Shown: positions 17,046-26,214 of the stretch, piece after piece | How positions within the stretch are numbered: position 1 is the first letter of the stretch | How the letters are laid out: each line of letters opens with the position of its first letter | NCBI GenBank assembly: GCA_964629015.1 | Contig: CAZVMN010000001.1 | Span: forward strand, 383,424 to 447,423 | Source of the DNA: Oceanococcus sp964629015 | GTDB lineage: Bacteria > Pseudomonadota > Gammaproteobacteria > Nevskiales > Oceanococcaceae | DNA length: 64,000 nucleotides | Direction of reading: 5' to 3' | Made by a program: the position numbers and the translations under genes | Notes under the pieces: generated by a model | Databases searched by the model: none | What the model was told of the DNA's origin: nothing | What the model saw: the letters and a program-made list of their open reading frames with translations, nothing else

Positions 17046-18781
17046 ACATGTTCAAACGCATTTTGACGACGGCTTTGTTGGCCGGCGTGTTGATGCCGGC
17101 CGCGGCGCAGCAAAGCATCTCGAGTATTGGCCAAGCGCAGCCCGAACCGAGCCCTACGCCTGGCCCGTTGATGGGCAATACGCCGATTCCAGTGACCGGC
17201 GCAACCATCCCGCCGAACACGGCAACCACCGGTGCGGCGCCACCCATACCTTCGGCGCAGGTTCGTCAGGTTGAGCGCGAAGTCGACGAAAGTGTTTTCG
17301 GCTCGAACCTGTTTCTCGGGCGGTTTGCCGAGGAGTCGTTTCGCGCCTTCAACCCGGACTATGTCGTTAGCCCTGGAGATTTGATCGACCTCAAACTTTG
17401 GGGGGCTTATGACTTGGTGATGCGTTTGGAGGTGGATTCGCAGGGCAACATTTTCGTCCCCAAAGTTGGGCCGGTGAAGGTTGGAAATGCACGCAATGCG
17501 AATTTGAACGACGTGCTTCGTCAGCGCATCACAGAGGTATTCCGCGAAAACGTGGGTGTCTACGCTGCCTTGGTGAGCGCCGAGCCGGTCAAGGTTTTCG
17601 TCAGCGGCGCGGTCCGTGAGCCGGGCCTGTATGGTGCGTATGCCTCAGACTCGTTGCTTCACTTTATTGATCGCGCTGGCGGTATCGATACGGACACCGG
17701 CAGTTTCCTGGATATCCGCGTCAAACGTGGTCGACGGACTTTGGCACGCGTCAATCTGTATGACTTCTTGCGCAATGGCGATTTGCCGCTGCTGCAATTC
17801 CGCGATGGTGACACCATCGTCGTCGGGCCGCGCAAATCCACAGCGGAAGTGTCTGGGCTGGTCAAGCACGAAGCGCAGTTCGAGTTCGATGAGCGCATCC
17901 GATTGTCGGCACTATTGGACTTGGCGGGCATTGATGAGCGGGCCACCCATGTGCAGGTGGTGCGCAACCAGACGCCGGTGCGTGAGTCGGACTATCTGCC
18001 GCTGAGCGCCGATCTGGAATCGATCTGGATTGTTTCGGGCGATGAGGTCAGCGTGTTCGCGGACCGTCAGATCGGCACCATCATCGCTCAGGTCGAGGGT
18101 GAATATCAGGGTTTGAGCCAATATGTGCTGCCGTATGAGGCCAATCTGGCTGATCTGATCAACAAGGTGCAACCGACACCGCGATCCAATATGGATGGCG
18201 TTCAGCTCTACCGGGTCAGCATCGCCGAGCGCCAACGCCAAGTCTTGGATGAGATGTTGCGCAAGCTGGAGCAATCGGTTCTGACCGCGCGTTCTGGCAC
18301 TCGAGAAGAGGCGGAGTTGCGCACACGTGAAGCGGAATTGGTTCTGCAATTTATTGAGCGTGCCCGTGACATTGAGCCCAAAGGTCAGCTGGTGTTGCAT
18401 CAGGGCTTCGATCCGACGCGGATCGACCTTCAGGACCAGGATGTGTTGCGGATTCCTCGTGATACCAACACTGTCGCCGTGCAGGGGGAGGTGTTTTTTC
18501 CCAGCTCTTTCGTTTGGCAGGATGGAAAGAACGTTGAGTATTACCTGCAACAGGCCGGAGGTTTGACCCAGCAGGGTGATCGCAATCGTGTCTTCGTGAT
18601 TCGTCCCAGTGGTGAAATGGTTGAAGTCAAGTCCGGCTGGTTTTCACCGGTCACCGTGCTGGCTGGTGACGAAATCATGGTTTTACCTCAGGTTGATCGC
18701 AAAACCTTCCAGTTTTCCAAAGACCTGATTCAGATCATTTACCAGTTGGCGTTGGCAACGGGCGTTGTATTACGTCTGTAA
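17042..18781 (+). CDS. kpsD: Outer-membrane polysaccharide export protein (KpsD-like)
   Basis: The 579-residue protein begins with a Sec signal peptide (MNMFKRILTTALLAGVLMPAAAQQ region, likely cut after AAA) and has no lipobox. After a Pro/Thr-rich linker comes the poly-export domain (~95-190; YVVSPGDLIDLKLWG, VDSQGNIFVPKVGPV), then SLBB-type beta-grasp domains (~190-330 and ~470-560; VSGAVREPGLYGA, VQGEVFFPSSFVW). It is close in size to KpsD and should form the periplasmic/outer-membrane exit for the glycan. It is the last gene of the operon and converges with the following leftward gene, overlapping it by 12 bases. Confidence 0.9.
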   Translation: MNMFKRILTTALLAGVLMPAAAQQSISSIGQAQPEPSPTPGPLMGNTPIPVTGATIPPNTATTGAAPPIPSAQVRQVEREVDESVFGSNLFLGRFAEESFRAFNPDYVVSPGDLIDLKLWGAYDLVMRLEVDSQGNIFVPKVGPVKVGNARNANLNDVLRQRITEVFRENVGVYAALVSAEPVKVFVSGAVREPGLYGAYASDSLLHFIDRAGGIDTDTGSFLDIRVKRGRRTLARVNLYDFLRNGDLPLLQFRDGDTIVVGPRKSTAEVSGLVKHEAQFEFDERIRLSALLDLAGIDERATHVQVVRNQTPVRESDYLPLSADLESIWIVSGDEVSVFADRQIGTIIAQVEGEYQGLSQYVLPYEANLADLINKVQPTPRSNMDGVQLYRVSIAERQRQVLDEMLRKLEQSVLTARSGTREEAELRTREAELVLQFIERARDIEPKGQLVLHQGFDPTRIDLQDQDVLRIPRDTNTVAVQGEVFFPSSFVWQDGKNVEYYLQQAGGLTQQGDRNRVFVIRPSGEMVEVKSGWFSPVTVLAGDEIMVLPQVDRKTFQFSKDLIQIIYQLALATGVVLRL

Positions 18782-19549
18782 GGTTTTCTGACGGCGGCGG
18801 AATTCGCGATACACCGGCGACCGCCACAATCTGATCAGGCTGCGCAGATGCCACAGCAGATGATGGTGACTGCGCAGTGTCGCCCGTCGTGCCGGATGAA
18901 CCACGCGGATACTGTCGAGTAAGGTGCAGTCGCCGTAATTCAATTGTGCTCGCAGACACAGATCGATGTCTTCTGCGTACATGAAATAACCGGTGTCAAA
19001 GCCCCCCAGCGCATGGAAATCATTCGACCGCATCGCCAGGCACAGGCCGGCCAACCAGTCGACGTGCGGGCTAGTGGCGATGCGACGTGTGTCACGCTGG
19101 CGCCCCAGGAGATAGCGCCGCAATAGACGCAAGGGCGTGAGGACAGGGCGCCCATTGTCTTCGAGTGCACCTTCGGGCGTCACAGCGCGGGGGCTGACCA
19201 CGGCGTTCTGCGCATCGGCGAGGGCGGCGTCGAGTGTCGCGAAGATCGCGTCAGGCAGGCGCAGGTCTGGGTCCACCATCAGGAGGTGATCGCTCCGAGC
19301 ACCACTCAATGCGGCATTGTGGTTGGCTCCAAATCCCAGTGGCGTGGTATTGACGCGTAACTGTGTGCGCTCGGCCTGCTGCTTGGTCAGCGCTTGCATC
19401 AAATCCCAAGCCTCAGGCAGGTTGCGCGTCACCACAATGCGGTAGTCCCGCCCGGACAGCTGCTTATGCAGGTCGCTGAGTACGCCCAATACGGCCTGAC
19501 CGTGACCGTGACTGATGACCGAAATGGTCCAACTCGGGGCTTTTGTCAC
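18770..19549 (-). CDS. GT2-family glycosyltransferase (GTG start)
   Basis: The 259-residue GT2 protein has TISVISHGHGQAVLGVL at its N-terminus, the metal-site region MVDPDLRLPDA and FMYAEDIDLCLRAQ, as in WcaA/rhamnosyltransferase-type enzymes. The frame is open to an ATG at 19579, but the GTG at 19549 is preferred: it overlaps the previous stop as GTGA and has GAGGA a few bases upstream. It belongs to the second leftward block of glycan genes. Its tail overlaps the kpsD-like gene. It is probably cytoplasmic, with unknown sugar specificity. Confidence 0.85.
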   Translation of the reverse strand: MTKAPSWTISVISHGHGQAVLGVLSDLHKQLSGRDYRIVVTRNLPEAWDLMQALTKQQAERTQLRVNTTPLGFGANHNAALSGARSDHLLMVDPDLRLPDAIFATLDAALADAQNAVVSPRAVTPEGALEDNGRPVLTPLRLLRRYLLGRQRDTRRIATSPHVDWLAGLCLAMRSNDFHALGGFDTGYFMYAEDIDLCLRAQLNYGDCTLLDSIRVVHPARRATLRSHHHLLWHLRSLIRLWRSPVYREFRRRQKTLQT

Positions 19550-20469
19550 ACGCTGTTCCTCAACGCAGAAGCCCGGCAACGTTGCAGCCCATGGAATGTG
19601 CCGCGCACCATCTGCCCCAATTTGCGCAGCCGCCCAGGCTCAAAGCACAAGGCTTTGACCGCCAGCTTGACCGCACCCAACCACTCATACGCCAGCCAAT
19701 TGGGATAGCGCCAGCCATAGCGATAGCTCAGCACTATGCGATTGCGATTGATGGTGTAGTGACGCGCGGCGCTGTGGTGCGTGGGGTAGGTTTTGATCCC
19801 CAGCAAACGGCGCTGCTGCACTTCGCCTAAGCTGTGCTGTAACTCGGCCTGCGGCACGGCGACAACGGCGTAGCCGAGCCGGCGCAAATACAGGCAGTAC
19901 TCGGTATCGACCAAATCGATGAACAGCGTTTCATCGAAGCCGCCGTGGCGATGCCAAATGCTCAGGTCGAGCAGCATGCCGGAACCGATGGCCAAATCAA
20001 CGGGCTGCGCTGTGCTCATGTTGTCAGCATAAGCGAAGCGAAAGCGCCAGCGTCCGTACGCCTGAGGCCAGCGGCAGCGAATCTGCGGATGGCCGTAGCG
20101 AATTCGTGGCACGCGAATGGCGACATTGGCTACGCTCTTCCCGCTATTGAGTAGTGCTTCAACCATGCCCGCCGCCGGAGTGCTGTCATGGTCCAGCAAA
20201 AGAGCGTGAGTCGCGCCTTGTGCATGTGCTTGCGCGATCCCCGCATTGAGGGCCGCGGCGATCCCGCGATTTTCCCCCATGTCGAGCAGGTGAATGTTCG
20301 ATGCGTGACTTTGCGGGAGTTCGGGAGTGTGTGCAGAGCCGTTGTCGCACACGATAACGCGGCCGACTTGTTGCAGAACGGTTTCGAGGCGGGCAGCGAA
20401 TCCGGCAGGGGGATTGTGCGTGACCACCACGGCGGTGACGTGCTTGGCGCTCGCAGAGAGCCCGTTCAT
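19546..20469 (-). CDS. GT2-family glycosyltransferase (rhamnosyltransferase-like)
   Basis: The 307-residue protein starts at the ATG at 20469 (GAGG ribosome-binding site about 7 bases upstream). The open frame extends to 20613, but that extension overlaps the upstream gene and does not look like protein. GT2 marks are TAVVVTHNPPAGFAARLE, LLDHDSTPAAGM (metal site), FDETLFIDLVDTEYCLYLRR and a C-terminal YRYGWRYPNWL region. The overall plan matches RfbF/WbbL-like rhamnosyltransferases. It lies 13 bases downstream of the WecA-type gene and is coupled to the following GT2 gene. Confidence 0.86.
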   Translation of the reverse strand: MNGLSASAKHVTAVVVTHNPPAGFAARLETVLQQVGRVIVCDNGSAHTPELPQSHASNIHLLDMGENRGIAAALNAGIAQAHAQGATHALLLDHDSTPAAGMVEALLNSGKSVANVAIRVPRIRYGHPQIRCRWPQAYGRWRFRFAYADNMSTAQPVDLAIGSGMLLDLSIWHRHGGFDETLFIDLVDTEYCLYLRRLGYAVVAVPQAELQHSLGEVQQRRLLGIKTYPTHHSAARHYTINRNRIVLSYRYGWRYPNWLAYEWLGAVKLAVKALCFEPGRLRKLGQMVRGTFHGLQRCRASALRNSV

Positions 20470-20482
20470 CGGGCGCCTCGCG

Positions 20483-21556
20483 TTAGGATGGCTCTGGCGT
20501 GTGAGCGTTTTCTGGCAGCTCCAGCAAATGAGTGTAGAGCACCAGATACAGGGCGATGAATGCCAGGCTGCCGGAGACGAGCAACGCCGTGTTGCCGAAA
20601 CAGAAGGTCGCAAGCGTTGCCGGCGCTGCGGCCATGATGATCAGCCGAGGGGCTGATGAGTGACGCAGCAAACCCTGTTGGCGACGATCACGGGCAAAGA
20701 ACAGGTGATGCAGGTGTTCCACATCAGGGTGGAACAGGGATTCATTACGGCGACGACGGCGAATCATCGAGAACACCGTTTCCCAGGCCGGGTAGATCAG
20801 CAGGGTCAGTGCGTACCACGGCGACACGTCCGGGCTGCCGGCGACCACCAAAGCGGCCATGGCGCCCAATGATGCGCCGTTGAAATAGGCCCCACAGTCG
20901 CCCAGGAAGATGCGGCCGAAGGGGTAATTCAGAAACAGGAAACCGATATTGGCACCGGCCAGTGTCAGCGCCAGCATTCCCAGAGGGGCTTGGTTCGTCT
21001 GAATGGCGACGTAGGCCAATGAGGCATGGCTGAGCGCGGCGACGCCGCTGCTGAGGCCGTTCTGACCGTCAATCAGGTTGAAGGCGTGGGTCATGCCGGT
21101 TACGGCGAATACGAAGAACAACACGCCAACCAGGGTATGTCCCAGCATCCAGTCCACAGGCGCGATACCGATCTCGAAAATGCCAACACCGCCATTCGCC
21201 ACACTGAAGAACAAGGCTGCGAACGCGGTGCCAAAGTAACGTGCGAGCGGCGGCAGATTGCGACGGAAATCTTCGTACATGCCCACCGCTGCAACCATGG
21301 ACAAACAAGCCCACAAGGACCACAGCAGCTTGGCCGATGCATCGTCAATGAAATTGGACTGCAGGGTCAGACAGATCAGGCCGGCGATGAACAGGGCGCT
21401 GCCACCCAGGCGAGGCACCTCGCCGTTGTGCAGTTCATGACATGCGCCATCCTCGCGTTTACCGCTGATGTGCACATGCCAATGTTGTGTCGCGACCAGC
21501 AAAACGCACACCACGAAGGCGATTGCTGTGGCCAGGCAAAAGATCAACGCAGTCAT
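20483..21556 (-). CDS. WecA/MraY-type polyprenyl-phosphate sugar-1-phosphate transferase
   Basis: The protein is about 357 residues with some ten hydrophobic segments. It has the family landmarks PRLGGSALF, HAFNLIDGQNGLSSG, NYPFGRIFLGDCGA (catalytic Asp region) and the HHLFFARD segment. Such enzymes move a HexNAc-1-phosphate from a UDP-sugar to undecaprenyl phosphate and so start lipid-linked glycan synthesis at the cytoplasmic face of the inner membrane. An upstream in-frame GTG at 21592 is possible, but the ATG at 21556 fits the first membrane helix. A WecA-type starter beside a Kps-type exporter is noteworthy. Whether it makes GlcNAc- or another sugar-linked product is not visible. Confidence 0.87.
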   Translation of the reverse strand: MTALIFCLATAIAFVVCVLLVATQHWHVHISGKREDGACHELHNGEVPRLGGSALFIAGLICLTLQSNFIDDASAKLLWSLWACLSMVAAVGMYEDFRRNLPPLARYFGTAFAALFFSVANGGVGIFEIGIAPVDWMLGHTLVGVLFFVFAVTGMTHAFNLIDGQNGLSSGVAALSHASLAYVAIQTNQAPLGMLALTLAGANIGFLFLNYPFGRIFLGDCGAYFNGASLGAMAALVVAGSPDVSPWYALTLLIYPAWETVFSMIRRRRRNESLFHPDVEHLHHLFFARDRRQQGLLRHSSAPRLIIMAAAPATLATFCFGNTALLVSGSLAFIALYLVLYTHLLELPENAHTPEPS

Positions 21557-21611
21557 GAATCCGAGGGCGCCAGCGGGCGTCCCTGCTCCCACAAATTTTT
21601 TTCGACTCGGG

Positions 21612-21640
21612 AGTATACGCGAAGCTATTAAAATTAAGAA
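21612..21640 (-). promoter_or_regulatory. Possible sigma70-type promoter for the WecA-type gene
   Basis: In the 60-96 base AT-rich gap upstream of the WecA-type gene, the minus strand shows TATACT (21617-21612) and, 17 bases upstream, TTCTTA. The -10 matches consensus in five of six positions, the -35 only weakly. It would separate transcription of the 18770-21556 block from the GtrB/GtrA/GT-C genes upstream. Confidence 0.3.
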
Positions 21641-21652
21641 GATACGGCGTTT

Positions 21653-22591
21653 TTATCGGGTGGTTTGTTCGATAATGAAGCGCGGGCGTGCTTTTATCTC
21701 TGCATACATTTTGCCCAGATACTCGCCAATAACCCCCAAACACAGGATTTGTACACCGCCGAGGAAATAGGTCGGCAATACGGTGGATGCCCAGCCGGGC
21801 ACGGCGCTGTCGCCGAGCAGTGCAACCGCAAGAACCCAGGCACTCATCGCTGATGTGATGCAAAAGATGGTCATCCCCATGATGCCGATCAGCCGCAACG
21901 GCACCATGGAAAATGAGGTGATTCCGTCGAGTGCGAAGCTCAGCATGCGCTTCAGAGGATACTTGGAAACGCCAGCGTGGCGTTCGTGGCGCTCGTAGTA
22001 AACCTTGTCGGATGGGAAACCCAGCAGCGGGATAATGCCGCGCAAAAACAAATTGGTTTCGCCGAATTGCTTTAAATGCTCGATCGCGCGGCGGCTGAGC
22101 AAGCGGTAATCCGCATGGTTGTCGACCACTTCTGCCCCCATCAGCTTCATGAAGCGGTAGAAGGCCAGTGCCGTGTTGCGTTTGAATGCGGTGTCGCTAT
22201 CGCGGCCCTTTCGTACACCGTAGACCACGTCTTTGCCATTGGCGAAGGCGTCCAGCATCTCTGGGATGACCGCGAGGTCGTCCTGCAGGTCGGCGTCGAC
22301 GGTGATCACTGCGTCGCCTTCCGCATGCAGCACACCAGCCAACAACGCGCGCTGATGGCCACAGTTGCGTGACAGCTTGATGCCCACCGTATGTGCATCG
22401 TTGTCGGCAAGCTCGCGGATCAGTGACCACGTGGCGTCCGCGCTGCCGTCGTCGACGAAGTACATATGGCTGTCACTACTGATGCGACCTTGCTCAATTA
22501 GATTTTTGATGATCTTAAGCAGGCGCGAGTGTGTTTCACGCAGCACTTCGGCTTCGTTGTAGCACGGTACAACCAGAGCGAGCTGTTTCAT
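21653..22591 (-). CDS. Polyprenyl-phosphate glycosyltransferase (GtrB/DPM1-like GT2)
   Basis: The 312-residue protein has an N-terminal GT2 domain with ALVVPCYNEAEVLRET, YFVDDGSADATW, ITVDADLQDD and RLLSRRAIEHL, then two C-terminal membrane helices (~230-255 and ~265-290). This is the plan of GtrB and DPM1-like enzymes, which charge polyprenyl phosphate with glucose, mannose or a related sugar. It lies 6 bases downstream of the GtrA-like gene, itself downstream of a GT-C enzyme. The three genes form a coherent set: make the lipid-linked monosaccharide, flip it, and transfer it outside the cytoplasm. Confidence 0.9.
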   Translation of the reverse strand: MKQLALVVPCYNEAEVLRETHSRLLKIIKNLIEQGRISSDSHMYFVDDGSADATWSLIRELADNDAHTVGIKLSRNCGHQRALLAGVLHAEGDAVITVDADLQDDLAVIPEMLDAFANGKDVVYGVRKGRDSDTAFKRNTALAFYRFMKLMGAEVVDNHADYRLLSRRAIEHLKQFGETNLFLRGIIPLLGFPSDKVYYERHERHAGVSKYPLKRMLSFALDGITSFSMVPLRLIGIMGMTIFCITSAMSAWVLAVALLGDSAVPGWASTVLPTYFLGGVQILCLGVIGEYLGKMYAEIKARPRFIIEQTTR

Positions 22592-22597
22592 GGTGAT

Positions 22598-22978
22598 TCA
22601 GACCTTGTGGGCCGCGTAGGTCCAGCGACGGTTGGCGACAAAATTCCAGATCAGCACCACGCCAGTGGCGACGACCTGCGCCAGCAGATAGTGAGCCGGC
22701 AAAATATCGGTCAATAAGTACATGATCAGCGTGTTCAGTGCCAAACCGGCTGTGGCTATGAGCATGAATCTTGGCAATGCTTTTTGATGGGGTACGGCGC
22801 TGTCGAAGGTAAAGCGGTAGTTGGCGATGTAGTTGAAGATCGCGCTGAGTGTGTAGGCAAGCACCGAAGCCGTGACAGGTGGCACCGCCAACCACTCGAC
22901 CAGCACGATCAGCATCAGGTACATCAGTATGGTGGCGATGCCGCCGACCCCGGCAAAGCGAATGAATTGCCTCAACAT
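22598..22978 (-). CDS. GtrA-like four-helix membrane protein
   Basis: The 126-residue protein has four hydrophobic segments and the GtrA signatures FAGVGGIATILMYL near the start, SAIFNYIANYRFTF in the middle and VVLIWNFVANRRWTY at the end. GtrA-family proteins are thought to flip polyprenyl-phosphate sugars across the inner membrane. It sits between the GtrB-like gene and the GT-C fusion gene, with gaps of only 6-7 bases. That order supports a donor-supply role for the GT-C enzyme. Confidence 0.88.
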   Translation of the reverse strand: MLRQFIRFAGVGGIATILMYLMLIVLVEWLAVPPVTASVLAYTLSAIFNYIANYRFTFDSAVPHQKALPRFMLIATAGLALNTLIMYLLTDILPAHYLLAQVVATGVVLIWNFVANRRWTYAAHKV

Positions 22979-22985
22979 GATGGGT

Positions 22986-25900
22986 CTACAACATCCACCA
23001 GCCGGGCAGCCAGCGCAAGGTCTTGAAGTACCAGGATGGCCAATGCAGCCCGGAGATTGCCGGGAAGAACACCAAGAACAAAATGCCCGCCAAAGCCACG
23101 GCGCTCCACGGCACGATGCGCCCCCAGCGCGCGCTTGGTGGATAGCGCGAAAGCGTCACACCGAGTAGCAGAATCAGAAAAGGAACAATGGGGTAGTAGT
23201 GGTAGATGAAGCTGGCGCGCGAAATGCCAGCCCACGGCAGGTAAAGCGCCGTGATGCTGCCGAGCAGCCAAAGTCGGTCACGTTGCGGCCATTGAAGATG
23301 ACGACCGAACAAGGCGGCGACCGCGAGCAAACCGCCCCACCAGATCAGCGGATTGCCCATCAGCGTGATCGAGCTGCGCAGCGGTGTTTGGGCATCGCTG
23401 ACGTAAAGCCACAGCGGCTTGAGGATCAGCGGCCAGGTGTAGAAGGCGGATTGAAACGCATGGGTGCTTTTGAGCTTGGCGTGGTAGTCATACATGTCGA
23501 CCTGTGACTTCCACACTTGGCGTGCGCCTTCCAGTGACAGCCAGTCTGGCGCGTGTGGCAAGCAACGCAGGAACGGGATGTAACTGGTGTAGTACACGAT
23601 CAATGGAATCAGCCCCAAGGCCAAAGCCGCCACCGCAATCATTCTTGCGCTGCGCTGGACGGGCTGAGGCTGTCTCAAGACTGTCACCAGGCTAAACGTG
23701 AACAGCACAAAAACACCGAACCCGAAGTACAAGGCGCTCCACTTGGTGGCGATGGCTGCGCCCAGGAAAACGCCGGCGAGCAACAGAGACGGACGCAGTG
23801 ACCAACCGTCCAACCAATGTCGTTGCGGTTGGCAGAACGCACGCCACAAAAACAACGCGGCGAGCAGTAGAAACAGAATCAGGAAGCCATCGATGGTGGC
23901 ATAGCGCCCCAGCGAAAAACGTGAGAACTCGAACAGCCCCAGCAGGCCGGTGATCCACATCGCGCGGCTTGATCCGGTTAGAAGCCAAGCCCCCCAGATC
24001 AATGCCAGCACGCTCAGTGAGGTGGCGATCACGCCGGCCATGCGCATGCCCCAAGGGGTCATGCCGAAGTGATCAATGCCCAAGGAAATTAGCCACTTGC
24101 CGAGTGGCGGGTGGGTAGTTTCGTAGATATCCAGACGATGCAAATACTCGTAGGCAGTGCGCGCATGGTAGATCTCATCGAACTCCGTACTGGTCAGATA
24201 GCCTTGGTCGGGTATCCACGTCGCCGGTTCGTCAATCAACGCAGCCCGACGCTCGGGATTTATCGCTTGCGGGATGAGCGGTTGGTTGTCGGCGTCCAGC
24301 AAAGCCAGCTCGTTGATGCGCAAGGGGCGCGTGATGTGGGTCAGGTTGAAGCGGAAGAGCGTCGCGGGCGGCGCGTTTTTTAGGCGCTGTTCGTAGAGGT
24401 CGTAAAACGTTTTGAGCTCTTGCTCCTTGCCGATCTTGATCCAGTTTTCGCCGAACTTCTGTTCCAGCGTGGCTTTGCCTTCACCCTCCCCAATGAACAC
24501 CATCAGGCGCTTCGGGCTAACCGGCTCATCAAAGCGCAGAACGATCTGCTCTGGCTGATCGAACTTGCTGCCGGAGACGGGGTAATTCTTGCTGCCCAAG
24601 GCGTAACTGCCGATCAGCAAGGCGGCTGAGCCGAGCAGCACATAGGGCAACAGGTGTTTGAATGATGGAGCTTCGCGCGTCAGGCTCTGCTGAGGCAGCG
24701 GTGGCGTGGCACGATAGGTTTCCCGAACCCAGTTGCCCAGGCGCGTGAGTTGCTGCGGGGTGCGCCAGGCCATCAAGGAGAACACGGTAATGACCAGGTT
24801 GTAGGCGGAGATGAACCGCAGCAGCCCAGCGTCCTTGGGTGCGATGCTGTCCAGGGTGATGTAGTGGTGGTAGACAAAGCCCATGTTGGCGAGCACACCA
24901 ATGCTCCACAGCAACACCATCCACTGCGCTTCGCGGCGAGACACCACCAGCGCCATCATCGGGATGATGTTGAGGATGTAGCGCTCGTGCATGCGCGGCG
25001 CGAACATGAAGAACGCGATTGCGGTCATGGCCCAAGCCCAGCCGTACAGTTCGCCGCGCTGGCTGGTTGTGAGATCTTGGCGTGCGCTGAGCCCGGTGCG
25101 AACACCGATGCCGGTCATCAGCGCGCCGGCAATCAGCATGGCCCATGTCTGTGTGGCAAGGCCGAGGAAGCTGCCGGCATCGCGGGTCCAGTTCCAACCC
25201 AGCAAGGCCCACAGGTTATAGGCGTTGACGGTGAGGTAGTCGTACGTCTCGGCGGTGCTGAAATACAGTTTCAGGATCCAGTCTGGGTCCTGGCCGATGG
25301 CAAACGGCGCGACCACAACAGCAAAGCTCGCCAACCCCAAAACCGCTTGTGTGAGCGTGGTTCGGATCGGTTGAGACGTCAACACAGCGACACCGAACAC
25401 GTAAGCAAAAAATAAGGCCTGCGGCTTGAAGGCGACAGCCAAGCCGATCAACAGACTGGCGGCCCAGAGACGCTGTACCCGCCAGTGCATCCAGCTGGCC
25501 ACAAGCAGCAGCGCGAGGATGGACTCGGTTTGTCCCCAAAGTGCGGAATCGAAAATGATTGCAGGATTGAGCCAGTACAGGCTGGCCAAAAACAACGGCG
25601 CGACGCGGGCGCGATCCTCGCCGGGCATCGCGCGGGTGGCGCGCAATAACAATAAAGCGACCGCCGTGTCGGCGAGCAGCCCCGGCGTTTTGATCAGTGC
25701 AACAAAGTGTCCACTGCTCTCCAGGCCGAGGCTGCGGACCAGCGTGCCGATGGCCGCAAGCACGTACATGTACAGCGGCGGGTAGTCGGCAAAATAGCCG
25801 TCTTGGTAGATTTTCAGCGGCGCCGCAGGATCGCTGAGTTTCAGCGCCCAAGCTTTGTAGGTGCCGATGTCATAGTGAAAGCCGCCATCCCACAGCAGCG

Positions 25901-26057
25901 GCAGGCGAATCAGCAGGCCCAGGCTCAGCCAGGCCAGGATCAGGGTATTGTCGCGCGTCAGCCAGCTTGGGCGGCTGAGGCTGTGTAGGCGATCCCGGGC
26001 GAAAAACAGGGCCAGGAAGGGAAGGCCGTACAGCAGAATAAAGGCCTGCGGGCTCAT
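22986..26057 (-). CDS. Double GT-C glycosyltransferase (PMT-like), 1023 aa
   Basis: This polytopic protein contains two GT-C-like modules. The N-terminal one (~1-480) has an early acidic loop FHYDIGTYKAWAL and DYPPLYMYVL followed by about ten membrane helices. After a non-membrane, probably periplasmic beta-rich segment (~490-610), the C-terminal module (~615-1023) carries the PMT-type first loop STEFDEIYHARTAYEYLHR and THPPLGKWLIS, then GRYATIDGFL and further helices. GT-C enzymes use polyprenyl-phosphate sugars on the periplasmic side, and the GtrA/GtrB-like genes just downstream could supply the donor. The acceptor could be a glycan or a protein. A fusion of two modules in one chain is unusual. 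Confidence 0.85.
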   Translation of the reverse strand: MSPQAFILLYGLPFLALFFARDRLHSLSRPSWLTRDNTLILAWLSLGLLIRLPLLWDGGFHYDIGTYKAWALKLSDPAAPLKIYQDGYFADYPPLYMYVLAAIGTLVRSLGLESSGHFVALIKTPGLLADTAVALLLLRATRAMPGEDRARVAPLFLASLYWLNPAIIFDSALWGQTESILALLLVASWMHWRVQRLWAASLLIGLAVAFKPQALFFAYVFGVAVLTSQPIRTTLTQAVLGLASFAVVVAPFAIGQDPDWILKLYFSTAETYDYLTVNAYNLWALLGWNWTRDAGSFLGLATQTWAMLIAGALMTGIGVRTGLSARQDLTTSQRGELYGWAWAMTAIAFFMFAPRMHERYILNIIPMMALVVSRREAQWMVLLWSIGVLANMGFVYHHYITLDSIAPKDAGLLRFISAYNLVITVFSLMAWRTPQQLTRLGNWVRETYRATPPLPQQSLTREAPSFKHLLPYVLLGSAALLIGSYALGSKNYPVSGSKFDQPEQIVLRFDEPVSPKRLMVFIGEGEGKATLEQKFGENWIKIGKEQELKTFYDLYEQRLKNAPPATLFRFNLTHITRPLRINELALLDADNQPLIPQAINPERRAALIDEPATWIPDQGYLTSTEFDEIYHARTAYEYLHRLDIYETTHPPLGKWLISLGIDHFGMTPWGMRMAGVIATSLSVLALIWGAWLLTGSSRAMWITGLLGLFEFSRFSLGRYATIDGFLILFLLLAALFLWRAFCQPQRHWLDGWSLRPSLLLAGVFLGAAIATKWSALYFGFGVFVLFTFSLVTVLRQPQPVQRSARMIAVAALALGLIPLIVYYTSYIPFLRCLPHAPDWLSLEGARQVWKSQVDMYDYHAKLKSTHAFQSAFYTWPLILKPLWLYVSDAQTPLRSSITLMGNPLIWWGGLLAVAALFGRHLQWPQRDRLWLLGSITALYLPWAGISRASFIYHYYPIVPFLILLLGVTLSRYPPSARWGRIVPWSAVALAGILFLVFFPAISGLHWPSWYFKTLRWLPGWWML

Positions 26058-26120
26058 GGCGAGGTCAGCGTGTTACGAAGTCGGCATGATAAACGGAAGT
26101 GTCGGCCGGGGCGTGTGCCT

Positions 26121-26199
26121 CCGTTTGGAAAACGCGCTCAAGTACGTCCCTGTATCGCTTGTCATCGGCCGCCCAGGCCTCTGACAGTTTTCCAAACGG
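26121..26199. repeat. 13-bp inverted repeat in the GT-C/metF gap
   Basis: CCGTTTGGAAAAC (26121-26133) is perfectly complementary to GTTTTCCAAACGG (26187-26199), with 53 bases between. It lies in the 157-base gap downstream of metF and upstream of the GT-C gene, both leftward. It could act as a transcript 3' structure for metF or as a binding site. There is no T tract typical of an intrinsic terminator. Confidence 0.6.
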
Positions 26200-26214
26200 C
26201 TTTGTCTGTTGAAC

